Assembly (NCBI GenBank): GCA_026706385.1 | Contig: JAPOYV010000040.1 | Location: 36,619-100,618 of the forward strand | DNA from: Gammaproteobacteria bacterium | GTDB lineage: Bacteria; Pseudomonadota; Gammaproteobacteria; Pseudomonadales; Azotimanducaceae | DNA length: 64,000 nt | Direction: 5' to 3' | Shown: piece after piece, positions 34,441-44,077 of the stretch | How positions within the stretch are numbered: position 1 is the stretch's first letter | How the letters are laid out: each line of letters starts with the position of its first letter | Translations under genes and position numbers: made by a program | Notes under the pieces: generated by a model | The model's database searches: none | What the model saw: the letters and a program-made list of their open reading frames with translations, nothing else | Told to the model about the DNA's origin: nothing

Positions 34441-36087
34441 TCATGGCCGGTGCTGTAAGCGGTCGCTCAAGAGATCGACCACGGCGCCGTGGTTCATTTT
34501 CTCCGCCCAAGCCAGCGGCGTCGCCCACTGCGGCGCGTCCGCTTCGACGGGGTCGGCACCGCGATCGAGCAGCAACTCCACCAGTTCCATGCGCCCCCAC
34601 CGGCAAGCCCAACCGAGCGGCGTGCTGGTAAGGAGTTGATCCCGCATGTCCAGCCGGGCGCCGGCATCGAGCAGCATTGTCGCGAACCCCAGACGCTCGT
34701 CGGGCGTGACGTGCTCGCGCGACCCGGCAACGCTGTGCAAGAGGGTGAGGCCGAAGGGCGGCCTATGCTCCAAGCGACCGCGGATATTCGGATCGCAGCG
34801 CTCGAGGACCAGGCCAAAACTCTTCGGGTATGTGGTGCGGTCCCAGTCGTGCCGTGCCCAGGGCCCGTTGCCATGGTTCCAGATCCGCAGCGGCTGTTCG
34901 AGGATGGCAAACCAGCGTGGATCGTCGCGCGGCCAGTCGACGTGCTCGAGCGCCAAGCGCACGATCTCGGGATCGCCTCCGGTTGCCGCCGCATCGAGGA
35001 GTTCCTCGGCGACGGTTGGCTTGTCGTCGGACGCGGTGAGCATGTCGCGGGCGAGGTCGGTCTGGCGGAAGTAGCCCGCGATGAACGGCTCGACTCGTCC
35101 GCCGTAGCGCCGCAGCAGTTCGACCAAGTTCCAGTCCGTGTGGCCGGAGTAGGCCATGAACATCGGCGTTCCACTGGCGTAGACATCGGCATTCGGGTCG
35201 GCCCCACGGTCGAGGAGCACCCCCGCCATGCCGTGCTTGCGGTTGCGCACGGCGTGCCATAGCGGCATGCCCCAGGTGTAGACGGCCTCGTCCCCGTCGA
35301 GGTCCGGCAAGCGAACGCGTTCGTCCGGGTCGAGACCGAAGTCGAGCAGGAGCCCGAGCATCTCGGCGCGATCATGCCTGACCGCTGCCGTCAGCAGGCC
35401 ACCGTTGTCGTCGAGCGGGTTGGCCAGCGTGCCGTCCGCATGCGCCCGACGCAGCCACTCGGCGTCGCCGAGCGCCACCGCAGCCAAGGGCGTGCGGACC
35501 GCGCCGCGCGCCGCAAGGACTTGCGCCATGGCGGCGAAACTCTCTGGAGACCCGCGCACGGCCGCGTCGAGCGGCGTCATGTCCCGCGCTTCTGCGGCGA
35601 GATCGGCGCCGCGGTCGAGCAGCCACGCCGCGAGCGCATCCTGGCCTGTGTAAGCCGTGACATGGCGGGGCGTCAGGCCGGTACCCGGATGACGCGTGCG
35701 CGCAAGACCGGGGTCCGCAGTCACCAGCCCGCGTACGCGTTCGTCGTTCCGCGACTGCAGAGCTTCGAAGAGCGCGTCGGTCGAGCCCGCCTCGCGCACC
35801 GCCGACTGCCGAAGACGTTCCTCCTGCTCGCGAATGACGGCAACAACATCGTCGTAGCCGCGTTCCATGGCGATCGTGAACGGGCTCGTCGCATCGCGGT
35901 GTGGATAGACGCCGACGCGGGCGTTGGCGCCGTGCTCCATCAGGATCCGCACCAGCGCCGGTTCCCGCGCCAGAACGGCGGCGTGCAATACGCCGTCTCT
36001 GTTGGCGAGATCTGGGTTGGTCCCGACGATGGCGCGGACCGTCGCTTCGTCGCCAGCGCGCACGGCCGCCAGGAGCCGCTCGCTCAC
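34441..36087 (-). CDS. Ankyrin-repeat protein
   Basis: 548 residues made almost wholly of ankyrin-like helix pairs. Examples are 'LLAAVRAGDEATVRAIV', 'LLDRGADLAAEARDMTPLDAAVRG', 'LLDRGADPNADVYASGTPMFMAY' and 'LLDRGADPVEADAPQWATPLAWA' (quoted by segment). No signal peptide, no membrane helix. Ankyrin arrays bind other proteins. The 5' end overlaps the 3' end of the alpha-E gene by 4 bp, so it is translationally coupled to the alpha-E/ATP-grasp pair, and it ends 65 bp before the PKS start on the same strand. A partner or regulator of that pair is more likely than a secreted effector. Confidence 0.82.
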   Translation of the reverse strand: MSERLLAAVRAGDEATVRAIVGTNPDLANRDGVLHAAVLAREPALVRILMEHGANARVGVYPHRDATSPFTIAMERGYDDVVAVIREQEERLRQSAVREAGSTDALFEALQSRNDERVRGLVTADPGLARTRHPGTGLTPRHVTAYTGQDALAAWLLDRGADLAAEARDMTPLDAAVRGSPESFAAMAQVLAARGAVRTPLAAVALGDAEWLRRAHADGTLANPLDDNGGLLTAAVRHDRAEMLGLLLDFGLDPDERVRLPDLDGDEAVYTWGMPLWHAVRNRKHGMAGVLLDRGADPNADVYASGTPMFMAYSGHTDWNLVELLRRYGGRVEPFIAGYFRQTDLARDMLTASDDKPTVAEELLDAAATGGDPEIVRLALEHVDWPRDDPRWFAILEQPLRIWNHGNGPWARHDWDRTTYPKSFGLVLERCDPNIRGRLEHRPPFGLTLLHSVAGSREHVTPDERLGFATMLLDAGARLDMRDQLLTSTPLGWACRWGRMELVELLLDRGADPVEADAPQWATPLAWAEKMNHGAVVDLLSDRLQHRP

Positions 36088-37067
36088 AATGCCGCTTGCT
36101 CCGCTTCGAGCGCCGTGTCGAAGTAGGTCTCGACGATCACGTCGTGAATGGCCGCAACGGCCTGTTGGCAGGTGTCGATGAAGGCATGCAGCGCGGCCCG
36201 GTTCTCCGATCCGGCAAGACGCTGCACGTCCGCCGCCTGCAGGGCGTCGACCGCGCGATCGCAGGCCTCGAGCGCTTCGTCGCTGCGCGGCAGTTCGCGC
36301 AAGCTTCGCTGTACGCCGCCGAGGCAGCGCAGGTACGAGCGCGGCAGCCGTTCATCCTTGAACAGGAACTCGAGCACCAGCGGCGGCTCGACCGCCTCGC
36401 GCACGGAGGCGTAGTACGACTGCATCGCGTAGAACGAACGCAGCACGGTGAACCACTGGATGTGCTGGAACGGCTCGAGTTCGTGGTGGCCCGCGAACAG
36501 GTCCGCCGAGCGCACGTCGATGATGCGCGTGGTCATGTCCGCACGTTCGATGTAGTTGCCGAGGCGCAGCATGTCCCAGTGCGCGTCGTGCAGCATGTTC
36601 TGGGACAGGAAGCCTTCGAGTTGCCGCGTGCGCTGGCTGATCCCCTCGAGCGCTTCGCTGCGGCGGCTGCGCGACTGCCCGGCGACCAGGGCCGAGCGGG
36701 CGAACAGGTAGAGCTCGTTGAAGTACTCGAACGTCACTCGCGGCATGGTCTCCCGCACATGGCGCGCGTTTTCGCGCACGCCGACGATGGAGTTGATGAT
36801 CGAGCCCGGGTTCCGCACGTCGGTCGCGAGGAACCGACACACGTTGTGCTCGTTCGCCTCGGCCTCGGCACCGTAGAGTTGGTCGAACACGGCGCTCGAT
36901 CCCGTGATGTCGATCAACGGCCGCCAGCCGAGCGGCACGCGCGCAGGCAGGTCCATGATCAGGTTCGCGTTGACTTCGATGAGCCGGGCCGTCGCGTCGG
37001 TCCGCTCCAGGTACCGCCCCAGCCAGTAGACCCGCTCCGCGACACGGGAAAGGACGGTGCCGTTCAT
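36084..37067 (-). CDS. Alpha-E domain protein (DUF403)
   Basis: 327 residues, all-helical. The diagnostic opening 'LSRVAERVYWLGRYLERTDATARLI' (residues 6-30) and 'HDAHWDMLRLGNYIERADMTTRIID' (second copy of the E-R-A/T-D helix) are the alpha-E signature. The family nearly always pairs with a circularly permuted ATP-grasp enzyme and often with a transglutaminase-like protease, in predicted peptide-synthesis or protein-modification systems. Here it overlaps the ATP-grasp gene by 4 bp upstream and an ankyrin gene by 4 bp downstream; no transglutaminase is in the window. Confidence 0.9.
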   Translation of the reverse strand: MNGTVLSRVAERVYWLGRYLERTDATARLIEVNANLIMDLPARVPLGWRPLIDITGSSAVFDQLYGAEAEANEHNVCRFLATDVRNPGSIINSIVGVRENARHVRETMPRVTFEYFNELYLFARSALVAGQSRSRRSEALEGISQRTRQLEGFLSQNMLHDAHWDMLRLGNYIERADMTTRIIDVRSADLFAGHHELEPFQHIQWFTVLRSFYAMQSYYASVREAVEPPLVLEFLFKDERLPRSYLRCLGGVQRSLRELPRSDEALEACDRAVDALQAADVQRLAGSENRAALHAFIDTCQQAVAAIHDVIVETYFDTALEAEQAAL

Positions 37068-38509
37068 TCGAGTTCGACCACCCAGGTGTCCTTGCTGCCG
37101 CCGCCCTGGGACGAGTTGACCACCGTCGACCCCTTGCGCAACGCAACCCGCGTCAAGCCGCCGGTGGTGACGTAGGTGGTCCTTCCGGAGAGGATGAACG
37201 GACGCAGGTCGAGGTGCCGGGGTTCCATCGTGTTGCCGGCCAACGTCGGCGCCGCCGACAACTTAAGCATCGGCTGCGCCATGTAGTTGCGCGGGTTGGC
37301 GCGGATGCTGCGCGTGAACTCGTCGCGCTGCTTGCGCGTCGACTGCGGTCCGATCAGCATCCCGTAGCCGCCGGACTCGTTGGCCGGTTTCACCACCAAG
37401 TCCTGAAGGTTGTCGAGCACGTAGTCGCGGTGGTCCTTCTCCGAGCAACGGTACGAGGGCACGTTGGCGAGAATCGGCTCCTCGCCCAGGAAGTAGCGGA
37501 TCATGTCCGGCACGTAGGTATAGATCACCTTGTCGTCGGCGACGCCGCACCCCGGGGCGTTGGCAAGCGCCACGTTGCCGGCTTGCCAAGCCCGCATCAG
37601 ACCGGGCACGCCGAGCATCGACTCCGGCTTGAACACGTTGGGATCGAGGAACAGGTCGTCGATGCGGCGATAGATCACATCCACGCGCACGAGCCCGTCG
37701 ATGGTCTTCATGTATACGCAATCGTCATCGCCGACGACGAGGTCCGGACCTTCGACTAGGTCCGCGGCCATTTCCTGGGCTAGGTAGGCGTGCTCGAAGT
37801 ACGCCGAGTTGTAGATTCCCGGCGTCAGCACGACGATGCGCGGCGAGCGCCCCTCGCGCGGCGAGATCGAGCGCAGCATCGCCGCGAGCCGCGCCGGATA
37901 GTCGTCAACGGGATGGATGACGTAGTGCTCGAAGAGTTCCGGGAAGACGCGCTTCATGACGGCGCGGTTTTCGAGCATGTAGGAGACGCCGCTCGGCACG
38001 CGCAGGTTGTCCTCCAAGACGTAGAGCTTCCCCTCGACGTCGCGGACGAGGTCGCTGCCGCAGACGTGCGCCCAGACGCCGTGGGGCGGGCTGATCCCGG
38101 CGCAGCGGGAGCGGTACTCGCGGGACTTCAGCACGTAGTCCGCCGGCACCACGCCGTCGCGGAGCGCGCGGCGGTGGTGATAGACGTCGTCGATGAAGGC
38201 GTTGAGCGCCCGCACGCGCTGCCTGAGGCCGCGCGCGACCTCGTCCCATTCGCGCTTGAGGATGAGGCGGGGGACGATGTCGAACGGCCACTCGCGGTCG
38301 ATGTGCGCACCGTCGTCGTAGACGGTGAACGTGATGCCCATGGAACGGATGGCGAGTTCGGCAGCCGTCTTGCGTTCTCGGATTTCGTCGTCAGACAGTT
38401 CCGCCAGCGCCTTCAGCAGCCGGCCCGCGCCTGGCCTCGGCTGGCCTGCGGGGGTGACGAGTTCGTCCCACAGATCGTCGGCGCGGTAGGCCTGCCAGTC
38501 GATTGTCAT
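37064..38509 (-). CDS. Circularly permuted ATP-grasp protein (DUF404/DUF407 type)
   Basis: 481 residues from ATG 38509 ('MTIDWQAYRADDLWDEL'); the frame is open further upstream but without conserved sequence. Family landmarks: 'YHHRRALRDGVVPADYVLKS', 'GVWAHVCGSDLVRD', 'LYVLEDNLRVPSGVSYMLENR' (each by segment), and the ATP-grasp core 'LVVKPANESGGYGMLIG' near residue 375. Predicted to ligate an amino group to a carboxylate using ATP. First gene of the three-gene operon with alpha-E and ankyrin. Divergent from the S9 peptidase gene, with about 280 bp between them containing an A-rich patch (38690-38705) but no clear promoter boxes. Confidence 0.9.
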   Translation of the reverse strand: MTIDWQAYRADDLWDELVTPAGQPRPGAGRLLKALAELSDDEIRERKTAAELAIRSMGITFTVYDDGAHIDREWPFDIVPRLILKREWDEVARGLRQRVRALNAFIDDVYHHRRALRDGVVPADYVLKSREYRSRCAGISPPHGVWAHVCGSDLVRDVEGKLYVLEDNLRVPSGVSYMLENRAVMKRVFPELFEHYVIHPVDDYPARLAAMLRSISPREGRSPRIVVLTPGIYNSAYFEHAYLAQEMAADLVEGPDLVVGDDDCVYMKTIDGLVRVDVIYRRIDDLFLDPNVFKPESMLGVPGLMRAWQAGNVALANAPGCGVADDKVIYTYVPDMIRYFLGEEPILANVPSYRCSEKDHRDYVLDNLQDLVVKPANESGGYGMLIGPQSTRKQRDEFTRSIRANPRNYMAQPMLKLSAAPTLAGNTMEPRHLDLRPFILSGRTTYVTTGGLTRVALRKGSTVVNSSQGGGSKDTWVVELE

Positions 38510-38791
38510 CGCGGGATCAAGCCGGTGAGCGCATGTGGGAGAGGGGCACGACCATGGGGTTGATGTTTGGCCTAGGCGCCGTTCGATTGCAAGCGCGACG
38601 CCAGGTTTCAGTTGGTGGCAACGACCAACTCGGCCGCGAAACGGCCACGCCGACGATGGCAACCCCGGTTGCCACTCAGTAAGATCAAAGACAAATCAAA
38701 CAGTTGCAGTCTTAGGAATCCCCGCCGGCAAGATGGCACATGCTTTGCTGCGCAGTGGCAGACCGCACACACGAGTCCGGAGACCAGCCGA

Positions 38792-41533
38792 ATGACCCAA
38801 ACGCACCGCAGGCGCGCGCGTCGAACCATCCAAGTTGGCGCCTTGCTGCTCAGTCTCTCCCTTGCCGCCATCGCCACGGCCTCGGAAGACCCGACCGAGG
38901 ATCGCCTGGCCAACATGCCACCCTTGATCGACCGCAACGTCTTCTTCGGCGACCCGGAGATCTCCGGCGCGCAACTTTCCCCCGACGGGAAGTGGATTTC
39001 TTTCCGCAAGCCCTACCGTGGCGTCATGAATGTCTGGGTGAAGGCGATCGATGAATCGTTCGACGCCGCGCGTCCCCTCACGGCCGACTCCAAGCGCCCC
39101 TTGGCCGGGCACTTCTGGACGGAGGACAGCCGCTACGTGCTGTTCATCCAGGACGAAGGAGGAACCGAGGACTTCCACATCTACGCGGTCGATCCAGCGG
39201 GCGACCCGGAGGAGGAGTCAGGCGTACCGCCGGCACGCGATCTGACCCCCATGGAGGGAATCCGTGCCTTCATCTACGCCGTGCCAGAGGCCAACCCGTC
39301 CGAGATCGTCGTCGGCATCAACGACCGCGATCCGGCGTTGCACGACGTCTACCGCCTCGACATCGACACGGGCGAGCGCGAACTCCTGATCCAGAACGAC
39401 ACTAACGTCAGCCAGTGGGTGTCCGACCTCGCCGGCAATGTTCGCCTCGCCGAGCGCCAACGCCCGGATGGCGGCACCGACATCCTCGTGGTCGAGGACG
39501 GTGCGCTCGGCCGTGTGCTCTACGACTGCGGTTGGGAGGAAACTTGCTCCGCCAACCGGTTCCACAAGGACGGCGAGCGGGTCTACGTGGTGAGCAACAA
39601 GGGCGTGGACTTGATCCGCCTGCTGCTGGTCGACGTCGCCACCGGCGAGGAGGAACTCGTCGACGCCGACCCGGAAGGTGAAGTGGACCTCGGCGGCGCC
39701 TGGTTCTCCGACACGACCGAGGAACTCGTCGCCACCCTCTACGTCGGCGACCGCGTGCGCATCTACCCGCGCACCGAGCAACTCGAGACCGAGATCGCCT
39801 GGTTGCGCGAACGCCTGCCCGACGGCGAGTTCGGCTATCCGTCGTCCACCGAGGACGGGAAGCTCTTCATCGTCGCGGTTGCGAGCGACGTCAATCCGGG
39901 CACGGTCTACCTGTACAGCCGCGCCGAGCAGACGCTGGACAAGCTCTACGATTCGCGCCCCGAACTGCCGAGCGACCAGCTCGCCAACATGGAGCCGATC
40001 CGCTACCAAGCCCGCGACGGTCGCGAGATTCCGGGCTACCTGGTGACGCCCAAGGGCGTTGCAGCCGAAAACCTGCCGACGATGATCGTCCCCCACGGTG
40101 GGCCCTGGGGCCGCGATACCTGGGGCTACGATTCCATGGCGCAGTTCCTCGCCAACCGCGGCTACGCGGTGATGATGCCGAACTTCCGCAGCTCCACGGG
40201 CTACGGCAAGCAGTTCCTCAACGAGGGCAACGGCGAGTGGGGAACGGGGATCATGCAGCACGACATCACCGACGGCGTGCAATACCTGATCGACGAAGGC
40301 ATCACCGACCCGGAGCAGGTCGGCATCCTGGGTGGCTCCTACGGCGGCTACGCGACGCTTGCGGGTGTCACGTTCACGCCCGACGTCTACGCCGCCGGCG
40401 TGTCCATCGTCGGACCGTCCAACATCATCACGCTGCTCAATTCGATCCCGCCGTACTGGGGGCCGATCAAGCAGATGTTCGTGCGCCGGGTCGGCGACCC
40501 GGACGACCCCGAGGATCGCGCGCGTCTCATGTCCCAGTCGCCGTTCTTCCACGCCGAGAACATCAAAGCACCGCTCCTCATCATCCAGGGCGCGAACGAC
40601 CCGCGCGTGAAGAAAGCCGAGTCCGAACAGATCGTCGTGGCGTTGCGAGACCTCGAACGCCCCGTCGAGTACCTGCTCGCGCTCGACGAAGGCCACGGTT
40701 TCGCGGGCCGCGAAAACCGGCTCGCTATGTACGCGGAGATCGAGCGCTTCCTCGCGGGACATCTCGATGGCCGGTTCCAGGAAGACGTGGCGCCGGACGT
40801 GGCGGCGAAGCTCGACTCCTTGCGCGTCGACGTGGCCGACGTCGAACTGCCGGAAACCGTCGTCGCGCTCGTCGGCGCACCCAAGGTTGGCCTCGACGGG
40901 GCAACACTCGAGCCCGAGACCGCGACCTACGACGTCAAAATGGAGGCTGGCGGACAAGCGCTCGCCATGACCAGCACGATCGCACGCAGCCGCGCAACGC
41001 GTGACGATAAGGACGTCTGGCAGATCACGACGACACTGCAATCCCCGATGGGCAACGCCGTGGACACCGTTTTCCTTCGCGCAAGCGACCTCGCTCCCGT
41101 GCACCGCGCCATCGAGCAAGGCCCCGTTCGCGTCACGCTCGATTTCTCGGATACGTCCGTCACCGGCGAGATGCTGATGCCGGGCGCCGCCGCGACGCCA
41201 GTCAACGTGGCCTTGGAGGGCCCGGTCGTCGGCCACCTCGAAACCGCGCTGGCCGCGATGCCGTTAGCCGAGGGTTTCCAGACGCAGGTGCGCGCGTTTC
41301 AGCCGGGCACGGGTAGCGTGCAATTGCTGAACGTCGTGGTTGGCGCGTCTGAGCCGGTGGAGACGGCCGCGGGCAGCTTCGAGACCCTTCGCTTGGACTT
41401 GACCGGCGACGATGGCGCGACCGGCACAATGTGGGTCACGCAAGCCGCGCCCCACCGTGCGGTGAAGGTGGAACAGACTCAGCCGGCAATGGGCGGGGCA
41501 AAGGTGGCCTCGGTGCTGACAGCGGTCGAGTAA
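38792..41533 (+). CDS. Secreted S9 (prolyl-oligopeptidase family) peptidase with extra C-terminal domain
   Basis: 913 residues from ATG 38792. Arg-rich start plus 'VGALLLSLSLAAIATA' is a signal peptide. Residues about 45-400 form a beta-propeller ('GAQLSPDGKWISF', 'EDSRYVLFIQDEGG'). The catalytic alpha/beta-hydrolase domain follows: S516 in 'GGSYGGY', D603 in 'GANDPRVKKAES', H635 in 'DEGHGF'. Peptidases of this type usually end about 30 residues after the His. Here about 240 more residues follow, rich in beta strands and resembling DUF3108-like periplasmic domains ('AAGSFETLRLDLTG'). Start upstream of 38792 is not supported. Probable periplasmic peptide hydrolase. Confidence 0.85.
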   Translation: MTQTHRRRARRTIQVGALLLSLSLAAIATASEDPTEDRLANMPPLIDRNVFFGDPEISGAQLSPDGKWISFRKPYRGVMNVWVKAIDESFDAARPLTADSKRPLAGHFWTEDSRYVLFIQDEGGTEDFHIYAVDPAGDPEEESGVPPARDLTPMEGIRAFIYAVPEANPSEIVVGINDRDPALHDVYRLDIDTGERELLIQNDTNVSQWVSDLAGNVRLAERQRPDGGTDILVVEDGALGRVLYDCGWEETCSANRFHKDGERVYVVSNKGVDLIRLLLVDVATGEEELVDADPEGEVDLGGAWFSDTTEELVATLYVGDRVRIYPRTEQLETEIAWLRERLPDGEFGYPSSTEDGKLFIVAVASDVNPGTVYLYSRAEQTLDKLYDSRPELPSDQLANMEPIRYQARDGREIPGYLVTPKGVAAENLPTMIVPHGGPWGRDTWGYDSMAQFLANRGYAVMMPNFRSSTGYGKQFLNEGNGEWGTGIMQHDITDGVQYLIDEGITDPEQVGILGGSYGGYATLAGVTFTPDVYAAGVSIVGPSNIITLLNSIPPYWGPIKQMFVRRVGDPDDPEDRARLMSQSPFFHAENIKAPLLIIQGANDPRVKKAESEQIVVALRDLERPVEYLLALDEGHGFAGRENRLAMYAEIERFLAGHLDGRFQEDVAPDVAAKLDSLRVDVADVELPETVVALVGAPKVGLDGATLEPETATYDVKMEAGGQALAMTSTIARSRATRDDKDVWQITTTLQSPMGNAVDTVFLRASDLAPVHRAIEQGPVRVTLDFSDTSVTGEMLMPGAAATPVNVALEGPVVGHLETALAAMPLAEGFQTQVRAFQPGTGSVQLLNVVVGASEPVETAAGSFETLRLDLTGDDGATGTMWVTQAAPHRAVKVEQTQPAMGGAKVASVLTAVE

Positions 41534-41575
41534 CGCGCAGCAGGTTACGGCGGGCACCGCGTAGCGCGGCTGACG

Positions 41576-42016
41576 CTATTGGCGTCCGAGACCCGGAGGC
41601 TTTGACAGCTTGTCGGCCGCGAATTCGCCGAGGTCCGCCAGGCACTCGGCGACGAATCTTCCTGGCCACAGGACCAGTCTCAACGTGAACAGGAATCGAT
41701 TGAACCCATCTGAGAACCGGAACGGGTTGTCGAACATGCCGGCGCCCCAACCCACGTTCGACGCCTCCGGCGCGGGATGCATGAAAAGGCCGACGACCAG
41801 ATACATGACCGTCAGAAACGCGGCCAGCCCGTATGCGCCGAGGTCGAGCGACTGTGCGGACATGAACCAGATCCACGCACCCAGCATCGCAAGCCCGCCG
41901 AAGCCGCGCCAGATCACGCCGTTTCCAAGCGGTTTCTCCCGATGGCGCAGTCCGAAGTGGACTCGGCCAACGGGCCCCGGTTCGGCCGACGCACGCAACC
42001 ACTCTCGCAAGGTCAT
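41576..42016 (-). CDS. Small inner-membrane protein, unknown
   Basis: 146 residues. Two adjacent membrane helices (about 42-56 and 61-79, 'GGLAMLGAWIWFMSA' and 'GLAAFLTVMYLVVGLF') sit between a polar, basic N-terminus and a C-terminal half with aromatic/Arg patches ('NRFLFTLRLVLWPGRF') that may be membrane-associated. No family recognised. Convergent with the S9 peptidase gene (43 bp between stops). Confidence 0.5.
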   Translation of the reverse strand: MTLREWLRASAEPGPVGRVHFGLRHREKPLGNGVIWRGFGGLAMLGAWIWFMSAQSLDLGAYGLAAFLTVMYLVVGLFMHPAPEASNVGWGAGMFDNPFRFSDGFNRFLFTLRLVLWPGRFVAECLADLGEFAADKLSKPPGLGRQ

Positions 42017-42350
42017 TCAGGTCACCGCCATACACGGCCTAACGTAGCAGGGATGTTGATCTCGCGGGGCTGGAGAGCCCGCGGGCGTCAGTAGCGCAAG
42101 CTATCGCACCAACACCCGGTATTGGCGACGGGCAGTGTGTGGAGCCCGCGCGCGATGCTGGGTCAGCACGAAACCACAGGCCAACGGGTACGTTCAAAGA
42201 TGCGCAGCGGGGCCAGTCCTTGCTCGACGAGCTGGACCGCGCCGGGCGACCGCCGCCACTACGGATCGTTACGTTCCTCGTCCACGGTCGGACAGGTTGG
42301 AACCCGTTTCGCTTTGCAATCCCGCGTCGGAGACGCGGCATAATGCCGGC
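42017..42350. other. Intergenic region with one imperfect hairpin
   Basis: 334 bp without a convincing gene. At 42063-42082 there is an imperfect inverted repeat around CTGGAG (GCGGGGCT / AGCCCGC). It is similar in shape to the GGA-loop hairpins but has a bulge. A -10-like CATAAT (42339-42344) lies 7 bp before the ATPase start codon, which has no Shine-Dalgarno, so that mRNA may be leaderless. Confidence 0.35.
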
Positions 42351-43571
42351 ATGGACACGCGCGAGGTGTTGCGAAGTCTCGGGGCACCGATCAGGGATCG
42401 CGCCGCCCCCGTTCACTTCGCCGGGCGGCGGGACGAACTCGATCACATCCTGGTCAACGCACGGCATCCAGCCGCTGGCAACACAATGGTGGTGCAAGGC
42501 GCACCCGGGGCGGGCAAGACCTCGCTGCTACGCGAAGCAGCAACGCGATTCCGAGAGGCCGGCGGACAAGCTCTGCTCTACGATGCCCCGTGGTCCAAGG
42601 ACGGCGAGGACGATGTGATTCGCGACATCGCAGTTGCAGCGTTGGATCTCGATCCGGGTGTTTTCGCCACCACCGAGCAATCAGCCAAAACCGCCAAGGG
42701 CTCGGTCGCTGGCGTGAGCGGATCCGTGACAAAGACAGTGCGGACGCCACCGGTGGAGTTGACTCGGTGGACCGCGTTCGTGCGCCGTTACCGCGACATG
42801 GCAACGGCCAGCCGTTCCGTGCTGGTGCTCGTCGACGAAAGCCAGAACCTCGACGACGATGCTGGCGAACTAATTCATGCCCTGCATACGCAGTCGGATT
42901 TCCCGTTCACGCTGGTGTGCGGTGGGTTGAGCGACACGAAGGACAGGCTGCGCGACATCGGCGTCTCTCGGCTCGGCGGCGATGCCATCCTGCGAGTCGG
43001 GGCACTTACGCACGACGAGGCCCGCGACTCCGTCCGTGAAACACTGCACTGGACGCTGGATCGTTGCACGCAGCCGCCGGTCCGGCACGACGCGGACCAC
43101 CTGGAGCGGTGGACCAACGAACTCGCGGAGGCTTCGCTGGGTTGGCCGCAGCACGTTGCGTCCTACCTCTCGGGCGCTTGGCGAGCGCTGGCCAGCGCCG
43201 AAAGCCTCGACCTTGATGACAAGCGGAACCTAGGCGCCGCGCTCGATCGCGGCCGCGCGTTGTGCCGTGACTACTACCAAGGCCGAATCGAAGCCTCCCA
43301 AACGGATCCCGCGGTCATCCTGGCCGCGCACAGCGCATTGTCGGCCGGTGGCGACGCGTTCGTTCGTGTCTGCGCCGCGATCGAAGCGACGGTGGACCGC
43401 CTCCCCGCTGCTCGTCAAGCGCTACATCAACGAAATCACCCCGACGGCACCCTCGAGTGCTACACGAAGATGCTCAAGGCTGGCGTCATCGAGGAACGTG
43501 ACGGCGAGCGGTTGGGCATACCCATCCCGTCGATGACCAAGCATCTCGAAGACGTCGTCGCGCGCCGGTAA
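42351..43571 (+). CDS. AAA-type ATP-binding protein
   Basis: 406 residues from ATG 42351. Walker A is 'GAPGAGKTS' (residues 50-58) and Walker B 'VLVLVDESQN', followed by 'CGGLSDTKDRL' in the sensor-1 region. The C-terminal about 60 residues ('MLKAGVIEERDGERLGIPIPS') read as a winged helix. This is the ORC/Cdc6-like or STAND-like layout of ATPase plus wHTH often seen in uncharacterised standalone NTPases. No neighbouring gene points to a pathway (small unknown genes on both sides). Could be a signalling or defence ATPase; not resolved. Confidence 0.7.
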   Translation: MDTREVLRSLGAPIRDRAAPVHFAGRRDELDHILVNARHPAAGNTMVVQGAPGAGKTSLLREAATRFREAGGQALLYDAPWSKDGEDDVIRDIAVAALDLDPGVFATTEQSAKTAKGSVAGVSGSVTKTVRTPPVELTRWTAFVRRYRDMATASRSVLVLVDESQNLDDDAGELIHALHTQSDFPFTLVCGGLSDTKDRLRDIGVSRLGGDAILRVGALTHDEARDSVRETLHWTLDRCTQPPVRHDADHLERWTNELAEASLGWPQHVASYLSGAWRALASAESLDLDDKRNLGAALDRGRALCRDYYQGRIEASQTDPAVILAAHSALSAGGDAFVRVCAAIEATVDRLPAARQALHQRNHPDGTLECYTKMLKAGVIEERDGERLGIPIPSMTKHLEDVVARR

Positions 43572-43684
43572 ACGGGCAAGAACGAGTAGCACCCGAGCCC
43601 AGCCGATCTGATCGCAATCAGGCTGCAAGCGATGCTTCCGCGCAGCCCCACACGCCTCCAAGGTCCGAGAGGTGTCAGCCTGTT

Positions 43685-43987
43685 CTACGCCGACACGGGC
43701 GCCGACGGTCCCGAAAGTGGGCCGACGAACAGCGCTCGTTTCGTGGCAACGTGTTCGTCGTCTGGGCGCGCGAGGACGGATTGATGCCACCAACCCACGC
43801 CTCGGCCCAGTACCGCTGCTCGACCGAATCCCCCGGTTGCTTTGTGGATGCGCCCTTCGTAGACGACCTCATGCCCATCGCAAAGGAAAACCCTCTGCGC
43901 CTTCATCTCCTCGCGACTCAGGGTGGGTTTCGCCACCTCCTTCAACACCTTGTCGATGTTGTCTGGACGGACGCTAGTTTTCGGCAT
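43685..43987 (-). CDS. Small hypothetical protein, possibly a truncated gene
   Basis: 100 residues from ATG 43987 (AGGGA 9 bp upstream). Residues 1-50 look like a real basic/helical protein ('KVLKEVAKPTLSREEMKAQRV'), while the second half is Gly/Ser/Pro-rich and resembles read-through of non-coding DNA. Not recognised. The flanks (43572-43684 and 43988-44077) hold nothing I can identify. Possibly the remnant of a larger gene. Confidence 0.3.
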   Translation of the reverse strand: MPKTSVRPDNIDKVLKEVAKPTLSREEMKAQRVFLCDGHEVVYEGRIHKATGGFGRAAVLGRGVGWWHQSVLARPDDEHVATKRALFVGPLSGPSAPVSA

Positions 43988-44077
43988 GGTTGACGTCCCT
44001 GCGTCCGTAGGTGACGCGACGACCATAAAACCGACAGGCCCAGACGCTCCGATTCTCCCCGCGCTGAGGACGGCAAT

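Noticed and set aside
39218..41236. 672-codon minus-strand open frame opposite the S9 peptidase
   Set aside because: Codon pattern and motifs support the S9 frame; the antisense product is Val/Asp/Arg-rich and featureless.
42135..42350. Upstream extension of the AAA ATPase frame
   Set aside because: The added 72 codons have no conserved character; ATG 42351 is directly followed by a plausible N-terminus and preceded by a -10-like box.
43572..44077. Insertion-sequence or phage remnant around the small ORF
   Set aside because: No terminal repeats, transposase or integrase motifs could be found.
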